Shown piece by piece: positions 1-11,676 of a stretch of DNA of 64,000 nucleotides; positions within the stretch are counted from its first letter, which is position 1, and each line of letters starts with the position of its first letter. The position numbers and the translations under genes are program-made. The notes beneath the pieces are model-generated. The model was given only the letters and a program-made list of their open reading frames with translations, did not search any database and was not told where the DNA came from. Source of the DNA: Pontederia crassipes (lineage: Eukaryota > Streptophyta > Magnoliopsida > Commelinales > Pontederiaceae); NCBI GenBank assembly GCA_030549335.1, contig CM060198.1, positions 63,779,958 through 63,843,957 on the forward strand. Reading direction: 5' to 3'.

Positions 1-423
1 TAACTCAAAGAAAGGAAAAATACAGAATCAACTAAATACAATAATTTTCAAATTTTCACATCAATACAACGCTAATAGATTTTCATCGAAAGTAAATACA
101 AACGTTCATATAAAACATTTATATAATACTTTACGGTGACCAATTGCAGGCAAACACTACCGCCTACATGCATTGGGAACACGGACTCTTTCACGCACAT
201 TACATTACAGATGATAAGAAATACAGACCAATTAAATCAAATTCAAATCACATACAAAACACATTAAGAAAATCTGCTGAAACACTTAATTGCATAAGAG
301 AACAAGTTTAAATTCAAAACATTATCAATACATAGGGATACTACGTACAGCGCCACACCGGGCTGTATTACTTCTTTTCGCTCGACAAACTTTATTTTCT
401 TCTAAACTAAAGTTGTATGTTGA
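1..423. other. 3' flank of PGG copy P1
   Basis: No gene is seen here. The stretch lies downstream of the minus-strand gene P1 and matches 39320-39680, downstream of paralogue P2: both carry the same run around ACAATAATTTTCAAAT and CATATAAAAC. A short part (about 250-340) also matches about 13850-13925. It is therefore part of the duplicated gene unit and probably holds 3' UTR. Confidence 0.6.
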
Positions 424-2047
424 CTACTCCATAACGGCGCCTTCAGATGATATTGGAAGGTTGGACGGAACAGGGATCCTCCGCCGACGACTACGAGCGG
501 CGCACCAGGCTACCAGCCATATAAAAGAAAACACCAGGCATATTACCAAGGCATATGCACCAAACGCCGCCGAAATAGTGATAAATATATGATTTCCTAT
601 GATGGTGCCCAAGTGCCAATCAAGTAAGAAATGCACACCAAGGCAATATTGACCAGCGTGTAGAACTTTAGATTGGATTGAGAGGCAAAACTGCCCAAGT
701 GCTTATTATATACGACAAGAAAAATGAGAAGCAAAGAGTACAAAAATGCGATGGAGCTGAGAAAATAAAACCATTTGTATCGATGATGGCGTTCGTCGTT
801 CCACACGGGCTTGCCGGCGCTATGACTACCGGTAACACTGTCCGCCGAAGTCGTTGTGACATTAAAGATGGATAGATTGGAGGAGCTGCTTAAAACTAGG
901 AACGAGAGAGGAGGGGAGAGACTTACAACGGCGAGGCTGGTATTCGCTGCAACTGTGATATTCGTGCTATTAGGAAAAGTTGCAATAGCCAGGTAGGAAC
1001 TTGAGCCCGAATCGTCCTGCCAGTAACCGCCGGGCGGAGAGATCCCGGCTTGGAACGTCATGCCTGCAAACAGTGTCTCCACTACCATTATCCATCCCCG
1101 CATCTCCTTCAGTTCCTTATTTGCTGCTGGCGAACTTGCTTTCGCCTGGTCATCCGCCTCAGGGGGTTGCACCGGTTGAGGTGGTGGCGTCATCTCGATG
1201 TCTGAGCCTCTGGTTTGGCCCTGATCCCGCAGCAGGGCCAGATGTGGACTTTCCTCGACGTTTACTGTTGATGAAGGGTACGCATTGACATCGCCAGCAA
1301 GTCCAGACGCGGGTGTTAGACCAGGAGGAGGAGGATATGCTGGTGATTGAGTTTGACGAAGATGAACGTCCAGAGACGCCGAGCCGTCGGCACCATGACT
1401 GGACTTGAGCTCCACCGTCGTTGATCCAAACGTGAAACGGACGGCCTGCATCGAGTTGGATCAATAAATCCAACGTCCAATATTTTCTTAAAAATTATTA
1501 GTAATGTTAGTAAAAAAAATATTTTTTTTCCACAATTGTCATTCGATGGTGGAGGACCGGATGGGAAAAAAAAAACAGAGGGATTGTAGTTGTAACATAT
1601 CTACTGAGAATTTTAGCTGGAATTATATCTCATTAAAAAAAGAAGGATATCAAATATTTGAATTTTTCTTTATACGATACAAATGATTAGATACGGATGG
1701 ATCAAAATTGAAAATTGTTCGATCATGTTTCTTCTTACTACGAAGGAGCGAAACATAGTCATATATATTTAAAAAATAATTCGGTAAACATTCGGTCACT
1801 ATCATCAAGTCTTTACACACAAGTTGCTTGTCATCTGATTCAATTTCTGTCGTAACTATTTTTCAAAAGAGAATAATATTTTTTGACACGTTTCAAATGA
1901 CCGATATTAAATATATTTGGACTTTTATGTCATTAACTACTAGCTGAACAACCCGTATACTACTCTTATTACCTGAATCTTTTGCTTGGCATCAAACAGT
2001 GCGAATTCTTTGCTTTGGCCCTCGGTGGTTACAAATTCTAGAGACAT
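424..2047 (-). pseudogene. PGG-domain membrane protein, copy P1, frameshifted
   Basis: Two exons on the minus strand. Exon 1 is 2047-1973: ATG in an AAGATGT context, then 25 codons ending ...DAKQKIQ at donor CAG|GTAATA. Exon 2 starts at 1445 after acceptor GATGCAG; both borders are phase 0. Exon 2 encodes a low-complexity N-terminal part, then the PGG signature RGWIMVVETLFAGMTFQAG and PPGGYW, then membrane segments (WFYFLSSIAFLYSLLLIFLVV and the segment around YTLVNIALVCISYLIG). At about 610-625 an 8-nt near-tandem duplication (TTGGCAC then TTGGGCAC) shifts the frame and gives a stop at 597. Without those 8 nt the frame runs on through a fourth membrane segment to the stop at 424-426, 362 residues in all. 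No ankyrin repeats are present, unlike the ACD6/ITN1-type proteins that carry PGG domains. As it stands the protein loses the last membrane segment. Function is known only by family: a membrane module linked to stress and defence responses. Confidence 0.82.
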
Positions 2048-2200
2048 CTTGATGCCCCCGCTCTCTTCGTAACTGATATCACGAAACAAATTGTTACATA
2101 CATATAATACTATCAATAATATTCATGGTCATTAAATCTTGAATTGTTGCATACAATGTTGAGTAAATACTTTTCCCCCACACTATATATACATATATAT
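2045..2200 (-). promoter_or_regulatory. Probable promoter of P1 with TATA box
   Basis: On the minus strand a TATATATAG run lies at about 2190-2183, some 140 bp upstream of the P1 ATG. Paralogues P2, P3 and P4 have a CTATATAAA box about 110-145 bp upstream of the equivalent codon. The wider stretch 2200-2540 holds no gene that I can see. Confidence 0.4.
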
Positions 2201-2539
2201 AATTAAAGAGCCAAATGTAGCAAAATATTTTATCTTAGAAAGTAATTTTCTGTAAACATTAATTCTATGAAAGCATTTTCCTTATTTGCAATGAAACAGT
2301 CTCAAGTTGGAATTCCAAATATTTACTATCTTTTTTACAAACTCATAAACCTTCTCTTGTGGAGCCAGAAATAAACTTCGTGCTGTTAGAACAAAAGAAC
2401 AGGATTGAAACAAAATAACTCGTGCACTATAATGAAACAAAAGTTTAAAGAAAAATTCAACATTAATATTTGATGTATTAAGGAATAAAATTATCTCGTT
2501 GATGGGATATGCAATCCCCAGATCACCTTTTTTTGCTAT

Positions 2540-2880
2540 AACCACCATTTTTCTTCTTTTTTTAATTTTCTTTTATTTTTAACATAAAAAGCATTTGTTA
2601 TTACATTTTTAATCCAAAATAAAGTATTTTTAAACACCAAAAATATTATTTTAAATATCTATATACTTTCCTGCTTTTAAAATAGTTTATTTTATATTTT
2701 TAAGTTTTAAATGATATAAAATTGTTAAATTAATTTTAAAAATTATTTAAAATTAAAAAAAAAGAAAAAAATCGGATCTATCAGATCGAGTCGGGTCATC
2801 TCGGGTTGAAATTTTTCAATCTGAATCCGACCCGACCCAAATTGGGTCAGATTTTCGGGTTCACCGGGTCGAACACCCCT
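2540..2880 (-). mobile_element. Truncated hAT-type MITE of the GGGTCGGGT family
   Basis: The minus strand starts TAGGGGTGTTCGACC at about 2880 and continues through GGGTCGGGTCGG blocks into an A/T-rich core that aligns with 46080-46300 of the complete copy at 45977-46431. It stops at GGTGGT near 2545, where the complete copy goes on to its second GC-rich block. The second end and TSD are therefore missing. It lies between P1 and P3. Confidence 0.55.
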
Positions 2881-2884
2881 AACC

Positions 2885-3537
2885 CTACGTACTCTACAAT
2901 GAATTTTTAAAATGATCAAAAGAATAAACATCTATTTTCACGTTTATTTTTTGATATTTATATTTGTCGAGATGACGTAAATATGTTGTGAATTCTTCGA
3001 TTTGTCTAGTACTAGATAAAAAAGTGATAATCGTATCGTCGTATATGGTTCAAGATCACTGTGTTTAGTTGAAAAGTCATTAAGAAGAAGGGAAGGGAAG
3101 ATAGAGGAAAGAAAATTAGATGAAAAGGAAATGAAAGAGAACGAAAAAAATAGACATGAGCGATAAGAAGAGAAGAGAATCAAAATTTTATAATAATTTT
3201 ATTTAGACAAATTTATTTTTCATATGTGTATTTATATATTAAATTATAAAATTAAATATGAAAAAACATTTGAATTGTATATTCTTTTTTTCTTCTCTTT
3301 AAAGGAAAAAGACAAAAATGATATATTATAAGGAAATGAAGATGAAAGTCTCTCCCTCCTTCACTTAAAACTCAACCAAACAACTCTCTCTCTTTCTCTC
3401 ACCATCAAGTGGGTGGTTTGGCTTTAAAAAGAAATCACGCTGCATCCGAGAAGTCAGATTTTTTAGCAAACGCTAAATGAAATTTACATTGAATTTCATG
3501 TCATTAGTTACTCGTATATATCACTTTAGGTTGTTAC
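2885..3537. other. Intergenic AT-rich DNA
   Basis: This would be the intron and exon 2 side of remnant P3, but no PGG exon 2 can be found. Short purine-rich and pyrimidine-rich runs (3060-3180, 3290-3400) are the only structure seen. Confidence 0.4.
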
Positions 3538-3612
3538 CTGAATCTGTTGATCGGCACCAAACAGTGGGATCTCTTTGCTTTGGCTAGATGCACTCTTAGG
3601 TTTCGTAACCAA
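3538..3612 (-). pseudogene. PGG copy P3: lone exon 1, start codon lost
   Basis: The minus strand reads LVTKPKSASSQSKEIPLFGA then DQQIQ, ending exactly at donor CAG|GTAACA. It aligns over all 25 codons with exon 1 of P1 and P2 (QSKEFALFDAKQ.IQ|GTAAT). The codon at the P1 ATG position is TTG (3612-3610), and no in-frame ATG lies between it and the upstream stop. No exon 2 follows. The copy is dead, but it fixes the position of an old member of the cluster. Confidence 0.72.
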
Positions 3613-3717
3613 TGTCACAAAACAAATTACAAATCTGTAATCTATCACAAGAAATATTTAGATGGGAGGATCAACTATTGATGATCTGGCATGTTCAAAT
3701 CCAAAAGGTACGTACGT

Positions 3718-3730
3718 GATTTATATAGAG
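3718..3730 (-). promoter_or_regulatory. TATA box of P3 remnant
   Basis: The minus-strand sequence CTCTATATAAATC lies about 110 bp upstream of the P3 exon-1 start. The same box with similar flanks recurs upstream of P4 (15888-15897) and P2 (41443-41452). Upstream, 3740-4245 also resembles the P4 upstream region (AATGGATAT, then AATGAAAATG, then GCTCGTGT). Confidence 0.5.
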
Positions 3731-4245
3731 ACTGTAGAACCTTAAAGCTAAGTTACTAGTGGTCGGTCAATGGATATTATAGTGAAAAAGATAATGAAAA
3801 TGCAAGTGCTCGTGTTTTTCAGTCATATTTTGATATTTGTCAGTCACATGTTCAAATTCACAATACGTTAGTCAAATGTTAGTCAGTCATATTTGATATT
3901 TCGAATTTTATTTTTCATGTGGAAAATAATTTAATATTAATACCATACATATCAACAGGTCCACCTTTACATGTAACAACAAATTTATAGGGGTCCACAA
4001 TAATTGTCTACTTCTGGCCTTCCATAATGCTATACTTTTTTTTTATATAAAATTAGAATTCATGAACCAAATCCTTAAATACTTTTGTCAATATTATAAA
4101 TTGAATATGCCAAAATAGAATGACTTGACTTCGTAAGTTGCAGTAAACGGCTCGATCGTCCATATTCATTACAACTCGAGTTTGGCCCGTATCCGCATGA
4201 AATCTAAATTCCTTATCTTCTGGGGCCATTCCATGAATCAAGTTG
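3731..4245. other. Duplicated upstream region of PGG copy P3
   Basis: No gene seen. 3760-4030 is similar to 15930-16160 upstream of P4, so the duplicated unit included several hundred bases of promoter. Around 4120 the run GACTTGACTTCGTAAGTTGC resembles 61497-61515 and 62350 upstream of P5. Confidence 0.5.
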
Positions 4246-4250
4246 ATCCA
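4246..4250. repeat. Left target-site duplication of element A
   Basis: ATCCA directly before the 5' LTR is repeated at 13396-13400 directly after the 3' LTR. This five-base duplication is the insertion footprint of an LTR retrotransposon. Confidence 0.88.
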
Positions 4251-6184
4251 TGTAACATCCAGAAAAAAAATATGAATAAAGAAATGGATAAGATCAAATA
4301 TGTCAGGATAAATGGATAAGATAGCTCTAAGAGGACGAAAATTGGGAATTCCTCCCCAACCCCCTCCCCCCTCAAAAACTACATTCACCTTCTCTTTCAT
4401 TTGCCCCTTTGCCATCAAGAAAGTTGCTGTAGGAGCTCTCCCATGTGCCATCAAGGATCATAGGTTTTCTCTTTTCTGCACTAGTTTTGATTTCTAACGA
4501 CATTTCCTTACCTTCTTCTCCGATTGGATTGCTTCATAAGTGGGGAACAACAAGAGGAGGACCACCGCCGGTGACCGGACGGATTTCGTATAAGAATCGA
4601 CCACGGGAACAGGTGGGTGAATCTGAAATCCCTCTGCATAACTTAAATGACATTAGTGCAAAATTAGGGTCGTTCACATTGAAATGTGTTCTTGATTGAT
4701 GAAAGGAAATGAAAAGAATGGATTGTTTGCCTATTGATTTGGGATGCATTGTTGATTTCTGACTTGTATTGTTTATTGCTATGAATGTATAAGTTTAAAT
4801 GATTGTTTAGGAGTGATAGTTTTAGATTATAATGGAAAACTTATGAGATATAATGGAAAACTCATGAGATTTCAATGTTTGTCCGAATCTATTTTTACGA
4901 TGACCGATCGATCGATCCAGAATATCGGCCGACCGGTGATATGAAAATCGATCGACCGACCGATAGAGACCGGTCAATCGATCATTCCTTCGGAGTCAGT
5001 TCACAAGTCGGCCGACCGACTGATCGAGGCTTATTGTACAGACAGCACTATCAGTCGACCGATCCAGGGATATCGGTCGACCGGTGTCCAGAAGTTGGTC
5101 GATCGAGACCCATTCTATGGAATTAGACCCATCGGTCGACCGATTCCGAGATATCGGTCGACCGGTGCTAAGAAATCGATCGATCGATCAGAGAAAACTG
5201 GTCGACCGACCCTTAACCCAGATTTCATTTTGGTTACTGATTGATCTAGATTCTTTCCATGATTGTTGTATGCTATTCCCTACTGATTGAATTATTGTAG
5301 GACTGAATCAATTGTCTTGTTATTGATCTGTCCAATTATCCAATCCTATTATAGAATAAAAGAATGGTAAATTGATAAAGTGATTAAAGTAAGAAAGATG
5401 AAAGGATAAAGAGAGGGTGGCCAGCCCATGCTAAGTGCTTATAGTGAAGGGTCGCTCCCGTAGCCATGGCTCGATCACCCATAGGCTGCACAGGACTGTA
5501 TTGTTTGCTCGGCATAAAACCCCAAAAAGTTAAATGCACCTAAAGTCATTTAAGTTAAGAAAAGGTACAAGGATAAAGAGTATGTGCAAATGATATGAGT
5601 ATGATGATAATATGTGAAGTATGATTATTAATGCAGCATGATTATCATAATCGTTCATGATTATATAATTTATGATCTCTTTTATCCATTGATATCTCAA
5701 ATCGAATGATCTTATGCTCTCTACCTGATCTTGATATGAGTGATATTGATTCTGACTAATTTTATTTATTGTTATGCATTGAGTACTATATGGATCCCCA
5801 CTAGGCTGTATAGCTTACGGGAGGACCTCCTCCCCTGTGTTGATTTCCACAGGGCCAGGTCAGTGATGGTGCCGAGATCGTGTGCCGCGACCAGCTCGAG
5901 CGATAATAAAGCACATGAACTGAAGAAGGGTCTAGTTATCATTTTCTCTATTTTCCGCATTTATGAACTTGGATGTAATTCAGATATGATTTCTATTATG
6001 GAGACTTTGTAGAACTTTGAGACTTCCGCCATTTTGATATCCTATGTTTTCTCTTTATTTCTATTGCTGACATGTCATCGTGTTAATTAAGATTTGGTCA
6101 AGTGTTAGTCAAAGTTATAGTATTTTCATAGCGCCTTCAGAGGGATCCTCGCCACGTGGCGTTGGTCGATTTGGGGGCCTTATA
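4251..6184 (+). repeat. 5' LTR of element A
   Basis: 1934 bp, clearly the same sequence as 11472-13395. It ends GGGGGCCTTATA where the 3' copy ends GGGGGCGTTACA. Compared with the 3' LTR and the partial copy at 10847, it has lost the segment with the CTATAAAAAGG box (around 4370), so its own promoter is probably dead. It contains the GGTCGACC array at 4899-5212. Confidence 0.87.
4899..5212. repeat. Palindromic GGTCGACC array in 5' LTR of A
   Basis: About 300 bp dense in variants of the self-complementary motif ATCGGTCGACCGAT, for example at 5071-5083, 5130-5142 and 5152-5164. The motifs are spaced irregularly by 15-40 bp of unrelated sequence. The matching array in the 3' LTR is at 12135-12422. 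Confidence 0.85.
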
Positions 6185-6188
6185 TTTA

Positions 6189-6200
6189 TGATATCAGAGT
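6189..6200 (+). promoter_or_regulatory. Primer-binding site of element A
   Basis: TGATATCAGAGT lies four bases past the LTR end. It differs by two bases from TGGTATCAGAGC, the site complementary to the 3' end of plant initiator tRNA-Met. Confidence 0.65.
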
Positions 6201-7181
6201 CTAAAGTTAGGACTGTCTTGACGTTCTATTATATAAGATAGTATGATAATAGTTCATGTGCTTTCACCGAGCAGTCGTCACACCCTCCACCGTAAAGTAC
6301 AAGTAAGATCTTTCTTTCTTTGTGTCATTCTTTATTGATGTATCGATGCTTATTTCATAGGACTGGTTGATTCATAAGGAGGTTATTTTGTATGGTAGGA
6401 ATCAACCTAAAGAGTATTAGTGATTATGCAAAAGGGTCATAAATGTTATGAAAAATTGGGAAAGAATAAGTAATGCATGAAGAAACAATCTTATAGATAT
6501 TTAGAGAATAAAATATAAAAAATAATTTTATTTCTTTCAATTCATGTTTTCCATCTCTTTCATGATCATTCTACTCACTGACTTCTTCTGCTGACTGCAG
6601 CAGTATGAAGAGGAAAATAAGTAGGCATATTGCAAAGAGATATATATTTATGAGAGAAATGAGGGAATTATAAGAATAAATAAAAGAATTACCTCACGCA
6701 ATAAATAGGTGTGAGATGGTTTCAAAATAACAGAAGTGAATTTTATAGGAAACCAAGCATGCCTAAGTTATGATTTATTATTATGACTTATGTGGTTTCA
6801 TGAGTTTAACAAGATAGGGGTTTAATGACTTATTTTATATGTTTATATTAATAAGTAGGGACTCGTAATGTTCATTGTGCCTTAGACTTCATATGACCTC
6901 TATAGTATGTTGACAAAGGTCCTGAGAAAATACAAACTAGTTATATGAATTCTTAACTGTATTACCTCATATTGAGGCTGAGAATAAAGTTATAATTAAG
7001 TTCAGAACTTTTATAACCTTTGATGGAAAGGAACTTGGTTATACTCTGGTTGTCTAAGAATCATGTATAATATATGGATGAACAAATATAGATGTTTAAA
7101 AGACTCAGAAGTCACATTGGATTGAATGAAGAATGAATACCAAATGTTCGACCACTATCATTATGATTGATCGAAAGACAT

Positions 7182-7298
<117 letters not shown>

Positions 7299-7499
7299 GG
7301 GACAATCGTGTGACTTTCGGGCATTCGATACATGGACAAAAGGAATTTGACCCTACTCGAACCTTCTAAATTATTAAGCTTTTGCCCACCCGATTGATTT
7401 TCAAATGACATGAACTTAAAGATAATTCGGAGCTATACACCTTGATTGATCTACAGGTCGAAAGAGAGGTCCACTATAATGATGAAAAGTTATAATGGC

Positions 7500-7790
7500 T
7501 TAGAGCGAGGTCATCTCCTTCGAGGGATGTTTCCGCCTAGCACAAGGTAGCGAGGTCATCTCCTTTGAGGGATGTTTCCGCCTAGAACAAGGTTTATCCT
7601 CACTCATGTTATGGCCTAGTGCAAGGTCATCTCCTCTGAGGGATGTTTTCGACTAGTGCGAGATTATCCTTATCTTTATGGATGTTGCCGCCTAGGGCGA
7701 GGTCATCTCCAACGAGGGATGTTGCCGTTTAGTGCGAGGTCATCCACACTCTCATAGCTTTTCGTCTTGTGCGAAGTCATCTGACTTAAC
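7500..7790. repeat. Degenerate ~45-bp tandem repeat
   Basis: Five to six imperfect copies of a unit built on GCGAGGTCATCTCC, then GAGGGATGTT, then CCGCCTAG. The best copies start near 7505, 7550, 7624 and 7698. Later copies decay toward CGAAGTCATCTGAC at 7775. Confidence 0.75.
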
Positions 7791-9114
7791 AGAGCTGACC
7801 GTGGCACTGATCCTCCACTGGCCCGTGATGGTCTACCCATGATTCTTCTTAAAGGTTTAATGTTGATATATGTCTGAGAATGATAAGGATGAACATGTAC
7901 AAAGTTATGATTCTTATTATTGATGTCAAGTTAAAAGATGGACGATTGTATGAAAAAGGACCAATGCGAGATATGAAAATGGATTAAAGTATGATATGAA
8001 AATGGACTATGGTAGGTTACGAAAATGGACAATGTGCAAAAGATAAAGATGATTGCTTGTCTTGTATTTTGGTGATTGCTTTGTCTTTCCTACTTTATTG
8101 CTTGAATTCATTCTATGTGGTTGCATGCATTTATGATGTTTTATTAATGACATGTTATGTAGCGTGCATAAATTATTTGGGTTCATTATGGATTGAATTT
8201 TACCATGTGTTCCATCGACCGATTGACTCATCATCATAATCGTAACTTTGATTTGGGGTGCTTCTCACTCTCTTAAGATAATTATATTGGTTTATTCCCT
8301 ATACATGGAGGGAAAGACACTCAATTCCAAAAGAAGAGAACTTGTCATGGTGATGTATATATGACCACCGGCTTTCTATGAAAGTATATGAGATCATATT
8401 GTAATGGAAAGATAAATCAATAGAAGACAATGCAAGGTAAACTAAGAAGTTAAAGTTGAAAACAACTCCCATAATTAAATTATCAAACAAAGTATTGATA
8501 CAAGGATCGGGACGTAGGAAAAATATTGAATGACATTGATTAATGAATCATCTTATTCCAATGACATAGATAGCCAAAAACAATCCATTCTCAAATGATT
8601 TATAAGATTTTTGCTTGATTCCAAACAAAATTGTCGCATTGGACAATTACTTATTCTTGTACTTTGTGCAATCCCTCAAGCTATATGATCTAAGTCGAAG
8701 GTCAAGTGACCATACCTTTAGATGACTATCATCATACCATATCACAAGAACATCGGCATTGGGCGACGTTAAACGTTGATTTTCACTGAATCCAAATAAA
8801 CTACTAACATTGAATCATGTATCATTATGGACGACTCATTATGGACGACAGAACAATGGCAATAGATGCCAGGTGGATATCAGATCGATAGCTATATTGT
8901 AATTAAACTCACATATGCAATGATCCTTGGAGATCATGAGGTTATGAAAAACTGATAGGTTTGTCCCTTAAATCCCAATGTTAAACAATTTAGAAAAATA
9001 AAGTTTCAAAGGAAAGGATAAAATGTTAAAAGCGTAATTGACGATAAAGATAAAAGCCTAAGATAGCATCGGAGTGTAATCAATTGTTTGTATCTAACTA
9101 CAATTATCACATGT

Positions 9115-9345
9115 TAGGAATACTTAATTGGTATGGTAACTGGAATGACCATTTACATGTGATCAAAGTTACTTATGATAATGGCCATCAATAAAATATT
9201 TTAGAATACCGTTCGATTATATTGACAACCTTGTTGTCCCCCACTCAATTGAGTGAAATAGGCAAAGAGAAACCATGAACGAAGAAGATATGTTAAGAAG
9301 GTTGAACGAATTAAGAAAAAAGTTAAAAGGAGAAGAGCTATGCAA
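9115..9345 (+). pseudogene. Older fragment of integrase 3' part
   Basis: Nucleotide alignment by eye shows similarity to 10085-10290 of the main integrase: AATTGGTATGGTAACTGGAA against GATTGGCAAGGCAACTGGGA, then TTACTTATGATAATGG against TTGCTTATAATAATAG, and GAGTGAAATAGGCAAAGAGA against GAGTGAAGTAGGTAAAGAGA. This more decayed copy lies upstream of the integrase N-terminus, so it must come from a duplication or an older insertion. Confidence 0.5.
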
Positions 9346-9499
9346 ACGAAGGTATACGAAAAAAATATCGTTAATGATGATGATCAAATGTTACTGAAAG
9401 CTTTTTGTACGAAAGAGGTAATGCAGATAAGTAAGGAATAATTAGTCCTCACTACTATGAACCATTTCAATATTAAAATTAGTCGGCAAGGTTGCACAT

Positions 9500-10800
9500 A
9501 GGTTGATACTACTCTCTTCTTATGGATGAGTGTCATAAGTTTGAGTTTGTCATTCATCCTGAGAGCACTAAGATGTACAAAGATGTACAACGTAGTTATT
9601 GGTGGCCTGACATGAAAAAGAAGATAGCTGAGTATGTGTCTAAATGTCTGGTGTGCCAGTAGGTGAAGATTGAGCACCAGAGGCCATATGAGAAATTGAA
9701 GCTTTTAGATATTCCACAGTGAAAATAGGATAATATTACTATGGATTTTGTATCCAACTTGCTCAGGTCCAAGAAGGGTCATGATGCTATATGGGTGATG
9801 GTAAACAGATTCACGAAGGCGGCGCACTTCATCCCTATTCGGTGGAAGCAATCGGTAGAGAGTTTATTGAACTTGTATGTTAGAGATGTGGTTAGACTAC
9901 ATGACATTCCAGCATCGATTATTTCTGACCGAGACCCTAGATTCATTGCCAGATTCTGAAAGAGTATGCAGCAAGCATTTGTCACAAGGCTGAGTTACAT
10001 CACTGCTTTCTACCCTCAGACCAAGAGGTAGTCTGAGAGGACTATTCAAACATTAGAGGACATGCTGCGAGCATGTGCACTAGATTGGCAAGGCAACTGG
10101 GATGAGCATATTCATCTAATCGAATTTGCTTATAATAATAGCTACTATTCCAGTATCAGTATGGCGGCCTTCGAAGTTTTATATGGTAGACCTTGTCATT
10201 CACCCGCTTACTGGAGTGAAGTAGGTAAAGAGAAAAATCATGAGCAAAGAAGAAGTGAAAGAAGCAGTAGAGTATGTCGAGAAAGTGGAGCAGATCAAGC
10301 AGAGAATGAAGACAGCTCAGGGCCGACATAAGAGTTATGCTGATAAGGGAAGACGTGAGTAGATTTTTCAGGCTGGTGATAAGGTTCTGCTGAAGGTATC
10401 TCCTATGAAGGGAGTTATGAAATTCAGTAAACGAGGGAAGCTCAGCCCTCGGTATGTAGGACCCTTCGAGGTACTGAAATTAGTAGGTGAAGTAGCATGC
10501 AGGCTAGCCTTGCCACCCTCATATGGGCGAGTGCATAATGTGTTCCATGTATCAATGCTTAAGAAGTGAAAGCACGATGCTGCTAATGTTTTACAGATCG
10601 AAAAGTCAAATCTAGTTACTGATTTGACCTTCGCAGAGTACCCGACACATATTATGGAACGCAAAGTACAACGCCAAAAGAATGGAGATGTACCTATGGT
10701 CAGAATAGCATGGCGTTTTCATTGCAACGATGAGGCCACATGAGAACTCGAGTCAGAGGTGTGCTAGGAGTTTCCGCATCTATTCGGTAAGACCTTTACT
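9500..10800 (+). pseudogene. Integrase with chromodomain, element A
   Basis: The zinc-binding part (DECHKFEFVIHPES, then WWPDMKKKIAEYVSKC..C) starts near 9520. The catalytic core is in 9741-9959 (TMDFV, IWVMVNRFTKAAHFIPI, IISDRDPRF) and runs on at 10062-10330 (GNWDEHIHLIEFAYNNSYY, FEVLYGRPC). The [18 protein letters not shown] part and a chromodomain ending FPHLFG follow to about 10790. Stops interrupt it repeatedly; most are Trp codons turned to TGA or TAG, or Gln codons turned to TAG. The intact enzyme inserts the cDNA into chromosomes and the chromodomain steers it to chromatin marks. This copy is dead. Confidence 0.8.
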
Positions 10801-11471
10801 TAGTGCAAAATTCGAAGACAAATTTTCTTTTAAGAGGGTAATGATGTAACACCTAGAAAAAAAATAATATATGGATAAAGAAATAGATAAGATCAAATAT
10901 GTCATCATTGGTGGATAAATGAATAAGATCAAATATGTCATCATTGAGTGGATAAGGCTCTAGGGGGACAAAAATTGGGAATTCCTCTCCCCCCTCCCCC
11001 CCTCCTCCTCCTCCCCCAAAACCCCTATAAAAAGGGGCTCCTTCTTGAACATCCACCTTCCCTTCCATTTGCCCCTTTGTATGTAGGGCCCTTCGAGGTA
11101 CTGGAATTAGTAGGTGAAGCAGTATGCATGCTAACCTTGTCACCCTCATATGGGCGAGTGCATAATGTGTTCCACGTATCAATGCTTAAGAAGTACAAGC
11201 ACGATGCTGCTAATGTTTTACAGATCGAAGAGTCAAATCTAGTTGCTGATTTGACCTTCGCAGAGTACCCGACACATATTGTGAAACGCAAAGTATAACG
11301 CCAAAAGAATAAAGATGTACCTATGGTCAGAATAGCATGACGTTTTCATTGCAACGATGAGGCCACATGGGAACTCGAGTCAGAGGTGCGCCAAGAGTTT
11401 CCGCATCTATTCGGTAAGACATTTACTTAGTGCAAAATTCGAGGACGAATTTTCTTTTAAGAGGGTAATGA
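10455..11471 (+). repeat. Tandem duplication of pol 3' end plus LTR start
   Basis: The pol tail at 10455-10846 is followed by 234 bp of LTR start (TGTAACACCTAGAAAA, 10847-11079, including TATAAAAAGG at 11026). At 11080 the sequence jumps back into the same pol tail (ATGTAGGGCCCTTCGAGG), which runs to the true 3' LTR at 11472. The offset between copies is 625 bp. The second copy keeps some codons that the first has lost (TACAAG where the first has TGAAAG; GCCACATGG where the first has GCCACATGA). The duplication fuses LTR sequence in frame with the integrase tail in a 116-codon frame (10948-11298), most likely by chance. Confidence 0.85.
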
Positions 11472-11676
11472 TGTAACACTCAGAAAAAAATAATAGTAAT
11501 ATATGGATAAAGAAATAGATAAGATCAAATATGTCATCATTGGGTGGATAAATGAATAAGATCAAATATGTCATCATTGAGTGGATAAGGCTCTAGGGGG
11601 ACAAAAATTGGGAATTCCTCTCCCCCCTCCCCCCCCCCCCCACCCCCCACCCCCACCTCCTCCCCCCCAAAACCCC

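Noticed and set aside
4899-5212. Palindrome arrays as CRISPR-like arrays
   Set aside because: Spacing is irregular, units are very short and variable, the genome is a plant, and no cas genes exist.
10948-11298. 116-codon frame as a novel gene
   Set aside because: The first half is C-rich LTR sequence, the second half the integrase tail; the fusion comes from the tandem duplication, and its ATG lies upstream of the only TATA box.
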